Below are positions 9,172 to 17,073 of a stretch of DNA of 53,318 nt, piece after piece (positions within the stretch are counted from its first letter, which is position 1; each line of letters starts with the position of its first letter). The stretch spans positions 1-53,318 of the forward strand of contig JANQHQ010000017.1 of assembly GCA_028282595.1 (NCBI GenBank). The letters run 5' to 3'. Under the pieces are notes generated by a model. The model had not been told where the DNA came from. It saw only the letters and a list, made by a program, of their open reading frames with translations, and made no database searches. Made by a program: the position numbers and the translations under genes. The DNA comes from Chlorobium sp. (GTDB lineage Bacteria > Bacteroidota > Chlorobiia > Chlorobiales > Chlorobiaceae).

Positions 9172-9666
9172 TCAGGTGTTCGCGAGTATTTTCTTCAGGT
9201 GCCACTGGTAGACCAGCACGGCGACGAGCAGGTTGAACGTTGTCACCAGTCCCACGGAATAGGCGATGTGCCACGGCAGGGGGAGTGCGAGCACGTTTAT
9301 CGCGGTCGCCTGTATCGCTCTGCCGCACAGCGAGGCGAGGATCACGCCCTTGTAGAACATTCTTTTTTTCTGCGAAGGGGAGGCGTGGCTGTTTTCAGGT
9401 ATGAGGAAGTAGCCGGCGACAAAACCCTCCACGGTTTTGGCGAGCGTGGTTATGCCGATGTCCCCGCCCAGGACGCCCAGGCCCAGACCGGCGGCGAAAC
9501 CGTAAGTCATGCCCTGTTTCTGGCCGGTTCTCAGGGAGAGGTACACGATGAAAATGGTGACGATGTCCGGGAAGGCCCCGAAAACGACCAGCCGCGAAAC
9601 AGCGTACTGCTGGGCGAAGCAGAGGGCGCAGAGAAGAACGAGCCGTATGACGGTATCCTTTATCAC
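9172..9666 (-). CDS. mreD: Rod shape-determining protein MreD
   Basis: A 164-residue integral membrane protein with about five hydrophobic segments (VIRLVLLCALCFAQ, IVTIFIVYLSL, GLGLGVLGG, IAYSVGLVTTFNLLVAVLVY). MreD works with MreC and PBP2 in the cell-elongation complex. The frame is open far upstream into mreC, but the likely start is a GTG at 9666-9664 that overlaps the mreC TGA as GTGA and is preceded by AGGAAGA. Similarity is weak, as usual for MreD; identification relies on size, topology and position between mreC and mrdA. Confidence 0.85.
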   Translation of the reverse strand: MIKDTVIRLVLLCALCFAQQYAVSRLVVFGAFPDIVTIFIVYLSLRTGQKQGMTYGFAAGLGLGVLGGDIGITTLAKTVEGFVAGYFLIPENSHASPSQKKRMFYKGVILASLCGRAIQATAINVLALPLPWHIAYSVGLVTTFNLLVAVLVYQWHLKKILANT

Positions 9667-10538
9667 GGTGTTTCTTCCTGGTTCGGGTTTTCTTCGGGAA
9701 GCGCATCGCCGGAGGGCGCGGGTCCCAAAAGCAGCTCCATTTTTTCCGGATCGGCCGTCTTGTCGGCCACAAGTACGTGCGTCAGGGAAGAGAAATCGAC
9801 TAAGAGCGTGACATCGACGCTGAAAAACTGTTTTCCGGGTGCGACCTTCGACACCAGGCCCACGGGGATGCCGCGAAGAGCGAAGGTGCTGAAATCGGTC
9901 GTATACAGCGTTTCCCCGGCGTCGATCGAACTGCTCAGGGGTACGTAGTTCATCTGTGCCGTCTGTTCGCGCTTTCCGTCCCATCGCAAAAGGCCCTGCG
10001 TCATGTTGCTGTCCGACATGACGCCGACGCTGAATTCGGAGTGGATCACCGGCATGACTTTCGAGTAGTTGTCGGTCACCCGGATTACCCTGCCGACGAG
10101 CCCGTCGGGCGTGAGGACCGGCATGTCCTCGGCGACGCCCTGCCGGGAGCCGGCGTTGAGGATGAGAACGTTTTCCGTGGTGTTGAAACGCCTTTCGACG
10201 ATCCGGGCGGGCGTGAATCCTGCCGGATGCCGGTTGACGAGGACCGCCATACGGTTCACCCGTGCGGAGTCGCGCAACGCGTTCGAGCCGGTGACGGCGT
10301 TGGCGAGGAGCATCGCGTTCTGCAGCGTCAGCCGCTCGTTTTCCTCCTTCAGCCTGAAGTACTGATGCAGGTCGCTGAAACGGCGGGAGACGCCCGCCCG
10401 GATCTCCATCCCCTGGGACAGGAGGCTTTTGAGCGAGAGCGCTTCCTGATAGACGATCAGTATGCCCGCTATCCCGCAGTAGACGAGTAGCAGCATGTAG
10501 GCGTTGTTGGCGGTGATAAACTTGAGAAACTTCGTCAC
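9663..10538 (-). CDS. mreC: Rod shape-determining protein MreC
   Basis: Periplasmic scaffold of the elongation machinery: a short cytoplasmic tail, one transmembrane helix (NAYMLLLVYCGIAGILIVYQEA), a coiled coil (RFSDLHQYFRLKEENERLTLQNAML) and a two-part beta domain with GSRQGVAEDMPVLTPDGLVGRVIRV and TLLVDFSSLTHVLV. The start is uncertain. GTG at 10538 gives 291 residues and places the helix near the N-terminus as in relatives, but has no obvious ribosome site. A TTG at 10676 would add 46 charged residues and lies close after GAAGACAGG. mreB, usually just upstream, is absent; the region instead diverges from the GroES-like gene. Confidence 0.9.
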   Translation of the reverse strand: MTKFLKFITANNAYMLLLVYCGIAGILIVYQEALSLKSLLSQGMEIRAGVSRRFSDLHQYFRLKEENERLTLQNAMLLANAVTGSNALRDSARVNRMAVLVNRHPAGFTPARIVERRFNTTENVLILNAGSRQGVAEDMPVLTPDGLVGRVIRVTDNYSKVMPVIHSEFSVGVMSDSNMTQGLLRWDGKREQTAQMNYVPLSSSIDAGETLYTTDFSTFALRGIPVGLVSKVAPGKQFFSVDVTLLVDFSSLTHVLVADKTADPEKMELLLGPAPSGDALPEENPNQEETP

Positions 10539-10736
10539 GTCGATTAACGGATTACGCTTACTGCGATTCCCGGATCGTGCGTTGCGCTTTTCTGCCGGTT
10601 CGGGCCTGGTCGTCGCACGATCGATGGTCTGCTTTTCTACGTTCGATATCCCGCTATCGCGGCGGCATGCCGACAACCTGTCTTCAAAATTACACGTTCG
10701 CCGGACAGTGGCAAATTTCTTTTTGGATTGAAGAGG

Positions 10737-10767
10737 GCCGCAAACGAGTTTGCGGCAACTGTTGCCG
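10737..10767. promoter_or_regulatory. Two overlapping palindromes between mreC and the GroES-like gene
   Basis: A perfect dyad GCCGCAAACGAGTTTGCGGC (10737-10756, nine-base arms) shares its last four bases with a second perfect dyad CGGCAACTGTTGCCG (10753-10767, seven-base arms). They cannot both form as hairpins in one RNA, and the loops are very short, so a DNA operator is more likely than an RNA switch. The right dyad covers a possible -35 box (TTGCCG, 10762-10767) for the plus-strand genes. Confidence 0.5.
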
Positions 10768-10790
10768 ACCGAATTTTATTCTTATATTTA
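10762..10790 (+). promoter_or_regulatory. Candidate sigma70-like promoter for the GroES-like gene and nadA
   Basis: TTGCCG (10762-10767) and TATTTA (10785-10790) are spaced 17 bases apart, in an AT-rich patch within otherwise GC-rich DNA. This would leave a leader of roughly 95 bases before the ATG at 10893. Motif-based only. Confidence 0.3.
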
Positions 10791-10892
10791 ACGTTTCATT
10801 CTTTGACGGCCGGTTGTGCAAGCGCTGGCGCGCGAGCGGTGCCGAAGAGTCGGGGATTAGCATAAGATATTTAACCGATTGCGGTTAGTTGT

Positions 10893-11276
10893 ATGTTGCA
10901 GAACGTTACTGACAAATTTGTCGTGGTCGGCGACCGGGTGCTGATCAGGCCGAAATCGAACGACGAACGCACCAAGGCGGGGATCTACCTGCCTCCGGGA
11001 GTTCAGGAAAAGGAGAAGATCCAGAGCGGCTACGTGCTCAAGACGGGACCCGGTTATCCCGTCGGTCCGCCGCCCGAAAGCGACGAGCCCTGGAAGGAGG
11101 GGGTTTCGGCGCCGCAGTACATTCCGCTGCAGGCGCGAGTCGGCGATCTGGCGATTTTCATCCAGAACGGTTCGTACGAGATCGAGTACGGGGAGCAGAA
11201 ATACGTCATCGTACCCAACGCGGCGATCCTCATGCTCATCAGGGAGGACGACGAGCTTGAATACTATCTGAAGTAA
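10893..11276 (+). CDS. Divergent GroES/Cpn10-family protein
   Basis: A 127-residue protein with a Cpn10-like fold signature: GDRVLIRPKSNDERTKAGIYLPPGVQEKEKIQSGYVLKTGPG, followed by VGDLAIF and EYGEQKYVIVPNAAIL. It differs from true GroES (about 95 residues): the mobile-loop region is altered, an extra segment of about 25 residues (YPVGPPPESDEPWKEGVSAPQY) sits after the first glycine turn, and the acidic tail DDELEYYLK is longer. No groEL follows; nadA is next, 51 bases downstream. It may be a specialised co-chaperone or may have lost chaperonin binding; the role is not known from sequence. Confidence 0.8.
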   Translation: MLQNVTDKFVVVGDRVLIRPKSNDERTKAGIYLPPGVQEKEKIQSGYVLKTGPGYPVGPPPESDEPWKEGVSAPQYIPLQARVGDLAIFIQNGSYEIEYGEQKYVIVPNAAILMLIREDDELEYYLK

Positions 11277-11327
11277 ACGGTCTTTCCGGCCGGACCTGTT
11301 TTAACCTCATTTTTTACCGGTTTTTCC

Positions 11328-12269
11328 ATGTTGTCACCAGGAACTTCAGTCCAGGCGCTGCACGAGCGCGTTCGAGAGTTGAGAGAAGAGATGAACGCGA
11401 TGATTCTCGCGCACTACTATACGGTCCCCGAGGTACAGAACGTCGCGGATGTCGTCGGCGACAGCCTGGCGCTCGCCCGTGCCGCCGAAAGCACCGGGGC
11501 CGATGTCATCGTTTTCGCCGGTGTCTATTTCATGGCCGAGACGGCGGCCATACTCAACCCCGACAAGCTGGTGCTCATGCCCGACAACCGTGCGGGATGC
11601 CCTCTCGCCGACAGTTGTCCGGTGGATGAGTTCAGGGAGTTCAAGAAGCTTCACCCCGACGCGCTGGTCATCACCTACATCAATTCGTCCGCCGATATCA
11701 AGGCCGAGTCGGATATCGTCTGTACCTCGTCGAACGCCGAACGGATCGTAAGCCAGATTCCTTCGGACCGCAAGATCATCTTCGCACCCGACAGAAATCT
11801 CGGTACCTACGTCATGAAGAAGCTGAACAGGGAGATGATCCTCTGGGAGGGTTGCTGTTACGTGCACGACGCCTACCGGTGGGAAATCATCCGGGAATCG
11901 CTCGAAGAGCATCCGGGTGCGAAATTCATCGCTCATCCGGAGTGCCGGGACGAGGTGCTCGTTCACGCGGACTTTGTCGGTTCGACCGGAGCTCTGCTCG
12001 ACTACAGCGAGAAAACCCCGGCTTCCGTCCTGATCGTCGCGACCGAGCCGGGTATCCTCTACGAGATGGAGAAGCGTTCCCCGGACAAGATCTTCATTCC
12101 CGCACCGAAGGACTCTTCCTCGCCGAGCAGCGTCTGCACGCAGATGAAACAGAGCACGCTCGAAAAACTCTGCGAATGTATGGAACTGCGCCGGCCGCGC
12201 ATCGAGGTGGACCCGGCTCTGGGTGAGGCCGCCCTGCGCCCGATCCGGCGGATGCTCGAAATGTCGTAA
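11328..12269 (+). CDS. nadA: Quinolinate synthase
   Basis: A 313-residue [4Fe-4S] enzyme condensing iminoaspartate (from NadB) with dihydroxyacetone phosphate to quinolinate. Predicted cluster ligands are Cys91 (NRAGCPLADSC), Cys176 or 177 (WEGCCYVHDAY) and Cys270 (SSVCTQM). Other family blocks are AHYYTVPEVQNVADVVGDSL, FMAETAAIL, YINSSADIKAESD and FAPDRNLGTYV. It lies downstream of the GroES-like gene in the same direction and ends 38 bases from the convergent L,D-transpeptidase-like gene. Confidence 0.97.
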   Translation: MLSPGTSVQALHERVRELREEMNAMILAHYYTVPEVQNVADVVGDSLALARAAESTGADVIVFAGVYFMAETAAILNPDKLVLMPDNRAGCPLADSCPVDEFREFKKLHPDALVITYINSSADIKAESDIVCTSSNAERIVSQIPSDRKIIFAPDRNLGTYVMKKLNREMILWEGCCYVHDAYRWEIIRESLEEHPGAKFIAHPECRDEVLVHADFVGSTGALLDYSEKTPASVLIVATEPGILYEMEKRSPDKIFIPAPKDSSSPSSVCTQMKQSTLEKLCECMELRRPRIEVDPALGEAALRPIRRMLEMS

Positions 12270-12307
12270 AACGGACCGGTTCGTTCGTCCGGCCTCCGTG
12301 CGCCGGT

Positions 12308-12934
12308 TCAGAGCGCTTCTTTCTCTCCGTAGGCGTAAATGAAAGCCCCTTTCGAAAGTTTTCCGACCACGTCGTCGATCGCCCGGGGGGCGACCACGAA
12401 ACAGCCGTTGCTCCGGCCGATCCTCGGACCCTGAAGGGTCAGGAGGTTTTCGACCACGACCGGGAGCGAAACGTACCAGGCGGCGTGCAGGACGATATCC
12501 CTGGCATGGGCGTTGCCGTTGTGCAGGGAGTCCAGACCGTGAAGCCTGATGGCCAGGCCGTGTTCGCCCCGGTAGATTTCACCGGTTTTATAGAGCCCGA
12601 GGCTGCTCATGTTCGAGCCGGGCCTGTTCGAAAAGGTTCGTGCGTAGAGCGCGCCGCTGTTTTTGCCGTGGGCTACCCGGTAGGCTGTTCTTGTTCCCGT
12701 GTTTTTTTCAATGACGAGCATGCGGCGCGAGTATGACGGCTGCGTGTAGTCCACCACGACGATCGTTTTCGCACGCTCTTCCGGGTGACGGCGTTCGTAG
12801 GCCGATACGGCTTCGAAAGCCTTCCGTTCGGCCTCTTCGGACACCTGCGGCAACCGGAGTGCAAGGAGAGCCGCGCCGGTCAGGGCGACGAGCAGCGGCA
12901 GCGCTGCCGCGAGGAACATCTTTTTTCCGTTCAT
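12308..12934 (-). CDS. L,D-transpeptidase-like (YkuD_2) exported protein
   Basis: A 208-residue protein with an N-terminal hydrophobic signal or anchor (residues 6-28) and a murein L,D-transpeptidase-type catalytic domain. The motif pair LHGLDSLHNGNAHARDIVLHAAWYV (His150) and GRSNGCFVV (Ser175, Cys178) matches the catalytic His and SxGC motif of the YkuD superfamily. It probably acts in the periplasm on peptidoglycan stem peptides, though carboxypeptidase activity or loss of activity cannot be excluded. It starts 21 bases after the pirin gene. Confidence 0.85.
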   Translation of the reverse strand: MNGKKMFLAAALPLLVALTGAALLALRLPQVSEEAERKAFEAVSAYERRHPEERAKTIVVVDYTQPSYSRRMLVIEKNTGTRTAYRVAHGKNSGALYARTFSNRPGSNMSSLGLYKTGEIYRGEHGLAIRLHGLDSLHNGNAHARDIVLHAAWYVSLPVVVENLLTLQGPRIGRSNGCFVVAPRAIDDVVGKLSKGAFIYAYGEKEAL

Positions 12935-12955
12935 GGGCGGTGTGCTTCCCGGCGA

Positions 12956-13882
12956 TTACCGAAAGCCCTCTTTGAGGAACGTGCCGTCCTGGTACTCCTC
13001 GAACGCCGTTCTGAGCTCCTCGCGCGTATTCATCACGATAGGGCCGTGCCAGGCGACCGGTTCCTCGAGAGGCCGGCCGGAAAAAAACAGGAACCTCAGC
13101 GGCTCCTCGTCGGTGGTCGCGCGGATATGATCCCCGTCGGTCTCGAACAGGACGAGGGTCTCGTTTCCGAGAAGCGGTTCCGACTCCATGTCGAAGTAGC
13201 TGACGCCTTCGATGTCGTATTCGAAGGGGTCCGTGGCAAAGCTGAAGTAGCCGTTCCCGGCTATGACATAGGCCAAAGCCGTGTAGTCCGCCTTCACGTC
13301 GTGCGTCCAGGCCGCGCCGGGGGGCAGGGTTACATCGAGATATTCGGGGTCGATCGAGATGCCGTCGACCGCCCCCCGCCTTCCGTCCGCCTCGCCGCTG
13401 ATCACCTTCGTGATCGCGCCGTCGGCCCGGCGTACTTCGGGAATCGACGCGGACGGGATGTCGCGGTAGCGGAGGGCGGTCATTTTCCGCGATGCGGGCA
13501 GATTCGCCCAGAGCTGGAATCCGGCGACCCGCCCCTCGGCGTCTCCGGCAGGCATTTCTTCGTGGATGATGCCGCTGCCGGCGGTCATCCACTGCACGTC
13601 GCCCGGATGGATGACCCCGCTGTTGCCGAGGCTGTCGCGGTGCGAGACCGAACCTTCGAGCAGGTAGGTGATGGTTTCGATACCCCGATGGGGGTGCCAG
13701 GGGAACCCCTTGCGGTAATCCTCCGGATCGGAAGAGCGGAAGTCGTCGAGCAGGAGAAACGGATCGAAAAGAGGAGCCTCGCCGAAGCCGAATGCCCTTT
13801 TGAGCCGTACCCCCGCGCCTTCGGTTACCGGCTTGCTTTCGAAGACCTTGCGTATGCTTCGCGGTTTTCCCATAGTTCGCAT
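12956..13882 (-). CDS. Pirin family protein
   Basis: A bicupin of about 308 residues. The N-terminal cupin carries the metal site in FPWHPHRGIETITYLLEG (two His) and SGIIHEEMP (His and Glu), as in pirins that bind Fe(II) and show quercetin 2,3-dioxygenase-like activity. Further family blocks are DPFLLLDDFR, GFQLWANLP, and the C-terminal VLFETDGDHI and FFSGRPLEEPVAWHGPIVMNT. Start options are GTG 13903, ATG 13882 and ATG 13873; none has a clear ribosome site, and one of the ATGs fits relatives best. The true substrate is unknown. Confidence 0.92.
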   Translation of the reverse strand: MRTMGKPRSIRKVFESKPVTEGAGVRLKRAFGFGEAPLFDPFLLLDDFRSSDPEDYRKGFPWHPHRGIETITYLLEGSVSHRDSLGNSGVIHPGDVQWMTAGSGIIHEEMPAGDAEGRVAGFQLWANLPASRKMTALRYRDIPSASIPEVRRADGAITKVISGEADGRRGAVDGISIDPEYLDVTLPPGAAWTHDVKADYTALAYVIAGNGYFSFATDPFEYDIEGVSYFDMESEPLLGNETLVLFETDGDHIRATTDEEPLRFLFFSGRPLEEPVAWHGPIVMNTREELRTAFEEYQDGTFLKEGFR

Positions 13883-14161
13883 TGCTGTGGTTGAGGACAG
13901 CACGTTACAGTTTGTTCCTACTAAAACAAGCGAATAGTTGCTTTCGTTCGGGTGCCTTCATCGTCAACCCGCTGAAACGGCTATAAGATCAAAAGCTCAG
14001 GTGCTTGTCCTGGTGGGAAACACGCTATGAACCGATTTGCACGCTAGTCTGATTGGAAGCGCTCGTCGCAGGTGAACACTGTGGCTGATGGAGACGACCA
14101 AACCCGATATGACGCATGGCAGGGAGAAGGGTGCTCATCAATCACGGTTCAGAGGGGATTT

Positions 14162-15304
14162 TCAGCAGCATTCCTTGTTCGATAGCTGGCTTGCTTCATT
14201 GAGGATGCTCAACAGCGGGGTTCCGGCGAGATGTTCGGAAAAAGCGAATCCTTCGCGATCCAGTTGCGCTATTATGTCATAAGCCGTTTGAATCGCCGCT
14301 TTTTCAGAGGCGCAGATAAAGGGGCCTGCGGTGTTATAGTCGCCGGTGGCAAAATAGTTCGTACAGCCGCACCAGTTCATGCAGTAGTCGCGCAGACTGC
14401 ACGTTCGACAAGCCTCGTTGGCGATGTGCTCGGCATCGTGCGTGCACTGTTTCGATAAGCTGCCGCTCAGTGAGATATTCCCCAAGCAGTGGTCGGTGCC
14501 TTCATCCTTGCCTATAAGTCTTTCGCAGGGGTAGATATTTCCGGATGTGGCAAAAGCGAGCTCTCCCTTGCTCATGCGGCATTTTTCCAGAGGTTGATAC
14601 CCTCCCCTGAGCATAACCACGATTTTGCTGTCTATCAAACTGATGTGATGCGCGTTTCCCGTACGGTAAAAGTCGGTGTATTTTTTCCCGATGCTGTCAT
14701 ACAGCGCGGGAAGCATGTCGGCTTCGTTTTTTGTCCATTGCGCGGTTATGTCGTGATTGAGGTAGATGTTTCTGACCCCCAGCCCGGAGAAGTAATCGAC
14801 GACATCAGGAAGAAAATGCAGGGTTTCCGGTTTGTAGACAGCGTTAACCGGCATGAAGGGGAAAAAATTTAGTGCCTTCCTGATGTTTGCTTCTACGATA
14901 GCGGAACTGCCGGAACCATCAGCAAAAATCCTCGAGGAGTCCTGAACATGAGGGGGGCCGTCACAGCTTATGCCGAGCGTGATATTGCGTTTCTTCAGGT
15001 AGGTGGCAATATCCCCGGAAAAAATTGTTCCATTGGTAACTATCGAGAAAAGAACCCGTTTCTTGTCATACAGGGGATGGGAGATGACAAGGTCGACGAT
15101 GTGTTTCAGGAGGTCAAATTCGAGCAAGGGTTCGCCCCCGAAGAAACCGATATCTATCTTTTCCCCGGAAGGAGTTGACCGAAACATGAAGTCGACAATA
15201 CGGGTTGCCGTCTTGTGACTCATTACCTGTGGAACTTTGCTTATATAGCAGTATTTGCATGCAAGGTTACATTCCTGCGTAAGAGAAAGAGTGTATTTCA
15301 TCAC
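14162..15304 (-). CDS. Radical SAM/SPASM domain protein (probable peptide or protein maturase)
   Basis: A protein of about 380 residues with a radical SAM core: Cys12, Cys16 and Cys19 (ECNLACKYCY) bind the SAM cluster, followed by FFGGEPLL (54-61) and GISCDGPP. The C-terminal SPASM region has Cys242 and Cys260, then the canonical C299-x2-C302-x5-C308-x3-C312 and C331, so two auxiliary [4Fe-4S] clusters are expected. The protein ends in Cys-Cys. Enzymes of this class modify peptides or proteins. The start is GTG 15304 or ATG 15301; neither has a ribosome site. Codon use is less GC-rich than in neighbours, suggesting transfer. The 279 bases downstream to the pirin gene hold no recognisable gene. 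Confidence 0.85.
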   Translation of the reverse strand: MMKYTLSLTQECNLACKYCYISKVPQVMSHKTATRIVDFMFRSTPSGEKIDIGFFGGEPLLEFDLLKHIVDLVISHPLYDKKRVLFSIVTNGTIFSGDIATYLKKRNITLGISCDGPPHVQDSSRIFADGSGSSAIVEANIRKALNFFPFMPVNAVYKPETLHFLPDVVDYFSGLGVRNIYLNHDITAQWTKNEADMLPALYDSIGKKYTDFYRTGNAHHISLIDSKIVVMLRGGYQPLEKCRMSKGELAFATSGNIYPCERLIGKDEGTDHCLGNISLSGSLSKQCTHDAEHIANEACRTCSLRDYCMNWCGCTNYFATGDYNTAGPFICASEKAAIQTAYDIIAQLDREGFAFSEHLAGTPLLSILNEASQLSNKECC

Positions 15305-15406
15305 GGAAAAGAGTAATGGAGCTACGAAAAGGTAGGCCGAAGCATCAAAGGATTCCTCGCAAAAGCCAGTCGGCCTTGCCCGGGTTCGGTTTGAATTTGC
15401 ATCACG

Positions 15407-15448
15407 AAAAAGGCCGTCTCTGAATGTGCTGTCAGAGACGGCCTTTTT
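15407..15448 (-). terminator. Rho-independent terminator, U-runs in both directions
   Basis: A perfect 17-base stem, AAAAAGGCCGTCTCTGA (15407-15423) and its complement (15432-15448), with an 8-base loop. It begins six bases past the stop of the 129-residue gene and lies about 100 bases before the radical SAM gene on the same strand. It therefore ends or attenuates transcription between the two. Confidence 0.9.
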
Positions 15449-15454
15449 GCTTTT

Positions 15455-15844
15455 CTACATCTCGTTGATCGATTCGCTTATTTCCATGAACGTTTCAAAC
15501 CCGATACTGTTTGTGTTTGCAAGGCGTTTGCCGAACTCCTTGATCAAAGGAGTTGAAAATGCCTGCCATTGCTTGGCGTTCAGGAAATAGATCTCGCCTT
15601 TGTAGTGCAGATGGGGAGTTTTGCGTCCGCCCCGAATATTTATGATGTATTCGGGATTGATTTTTTTTGTGCGCGAGGAAGCGCTCAGCGGCATAGCGTC
15701 GACACGGAGTGCTTCATGATGTACGGGGGCGAGCCTGTTTTTTTCAATGAACCGTTCAACTATCGGTTCGTTCGTCACCCAGAAATCGGCGGGAAGTCCT
15801 ATCCACCATCTCCAATTGAGTATTTTTTCGTCAAGAGTTGGCAT
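15455..15844 (-). CDS. Uncharacterised 129-residue protein
   Basis: I do not recognise this protein. It is soluble-looking, has no signal peptide or cysteine, and carries aromatic-rich stretches: NWRWWIGLPADFW at the N-terminus and TPHLHYKGEIYFLNAKQWQAFS at about 77-98, preceded by INIRGGRK. The ATG at 15844 has a good site (GGAG, seven bases upstream). Lower GC than the neighbours suggests acquired DNA. It stops at TAG, directly before a strong terminator, in the same reading frame as the radical SAM gene downstream. It may be a partner or substrate of that enzyme, or unrelated. Confidence 0.7.
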   Translation of the reverse strand: MPTLDEKILNWRWWIGLPADFWVTNEPIVERFIEKNRLAPVHHEALRVDAMPLSASSRTKKINPEYIINIRGGRKTPHLHYKGEIYFLNAKQWQAFSTPLIKEFGKRLANTNSIGFETFMEISESINEM

Positions 15845-15914
15845 TGTGCTCTCCGGTTAGTTGTTAACAAATTTACTGCAACAACAAGCACTGCACACTC
15901 GTCCGTCCGCGAGC

Positions 15915-16013
15915 CTACGTTACTTCAAGGCTGGAAACGGTAAAAATGCCGTTGACATCGAAGAAAAGAATAAGACCGAGAATCAGGAAAAAAGCGGGTA
16001 GGGTTAGCTCCAT
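15915..16013 (-). CDS. Possible 32-residue hydrophobic membrane peptide
   Basis: A short ORF with an ATG start and a strong ribosome binding site (GAGGAAAC directly upstream). It encodes MELTLPAFFLILGLILFF followed by DVNGIFTVSSLEVT, which is a single predicted transmembrane helix with a short polar tail. It lies 70 bases upstream of the 129-residue gene on the same strand, so the two could be co-transcribed. No family is recognised. Real translation is plausible because of the site and the composition, but the length alone is not proof. Confidence 0.45.
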   Translation of the reverse strand: MELTLPAFFLILGLILFFDVNGIFTVSSLEVT

Positions 16014-16232
16014 GTTTCCTCGTATCCAATATAGAAAAAATAGCGTATTCAGTCAAATATTCCTTGCTGCCCGGTAGCTGCTGTGGATTTCCTGTCTTAT
16101 TTGCCGGAAAGGTAATTCTTTAATTCACAACTGATTGCGTAAATTCCTCATGCAGCGGCGGCCGTGGGGCGGAAACCCTTCGCCGGCCGGGTTGCGCCGC
16201 GGCATCTGTAACGATCAACCGGAGCGAACTTC

Positions 16233-17057
16233 ATGGGCACAAGAACAGCCACTATTCTTTTTATCGGCGACGTGGTCGGTAAACCGGGACTGCAGATCGT
16301 CAGCCATCTGCTGAAGGGATATATCTCGAAATACTCGGTCGACTTCGTGATCTGCAACGGAGAGAACGCCCATCACGGCAAGGGAATGAGCAGGGAGGCC
16401 CTGCACCAGCTCCGGGAAGCCGGAGTCGATGTCGTGACCGGGGGCAATCACACCTGGAGCAATTTCAATTTCTTCGATACGCTCAAGAGCGAATCGTCGG
16501 TGCTCAGGCCCCAGAACTATCCCAGAGGCGCGTACGGTAGGGGTTACGGCATTTACAGCATGGCCGACGGCCTGGGAGATATCGCGGTGGTCAATCTGCA
16601 GGGCAGGACCTTCATGTCGCCGATCGACTGCCCGTTCCGTACGGCCGACTGGGTGATCAAACAGGTGAAGGAAAAGGTTTCCTGTATCGTCGTCGACATG
16701 CATGCCGAGGCGACCGCCGAGAAGATCGCCCTCGCATGGTATCTCGACGGACGCGTCGCCGCCGTCATCGGCACCCACACGCACGTGCAGACCGCGGACG
16801 AGCGTATCATGCCGAACGGCACCGGCTACTGCTCGGACGCCGGCATGACCGGTCCGCACGAATCGGTTATCGGCATGCAGATCAAAAGCGCCACGGACCG
16901 GTTTCTCTTTCAGACACCCCACAAGTACGAATGCGCCGAGAACGACGTGCATTTTTCAGCCCTGCTGCTGCGGATCGATACGGAAAAAGGCGTGACGACC
17001 GGCATCCGCCGGATCTGCTTCCCCGAATTCGAGCGGGGCGAAGTTCCCGAGGGGTAG
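16233..17057 (+). CDS. YmdB-like metallophosphoesterase (TIGR00282 family)
   Basis: A 274-residue binuclear-metal phosphoesterase. Metal-binding motifs are FIGDVVGKPG, ICNGENAHHGKGM, GGNHTWSN, VDMHAEATAEK and GTHTHVQTADERI. The relative YmdB of Bacillus subtilis hydrolyses 2',3'-cyclic nucleotides and influences biofilm and motility decisions. The ATG is preceded by CCGGAGCGAAC. The 219 bases upstream, between the AT-rich island and this gene, contain no recognisable gene. It converges on fbp with a 16-base gap. Confidence 0.93.
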   Translation: MGTRTATILFIGDVVGKPGLQIVSHLLKGYISKYSVDFVICNGENAHHGKGMSREALHQLREAGVDVVTGGNHTWSNFNFFDTLKSESSVLRPQNYPRGAYGRGYGIYSMADGLGDIAVVNLQGRTFMSPIDCPFRTADWVIKQVKEKVSCIVVDMHAEATAEKIALAWYLDGRVAAVIGTHTHVQTADERIMPNGTGYCSDAGMTGPHESVIGMQIKSATDRFLFQTPHKYECAENDVHFSALLLRIDTEKGVTTGIRRICFPEFERGEVPEG

Positions 17058-17073
17058 CGCGGGCGCCGGCCGC

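Noticed and set aside
13904..14161. Possible gene remnant between pirin and the radical SAM gene
   Set aside because: Only short frames broken by stops; no protein family could be recognised.
15322..15402. 26-codon ORF just upstream of the radical SAM gene, considered as a RiPP precursor
   Set aside because: No ribosome site, no Cys or core-like motif, starts at the foot of a terminator, and a frame of this length is expected by chance.
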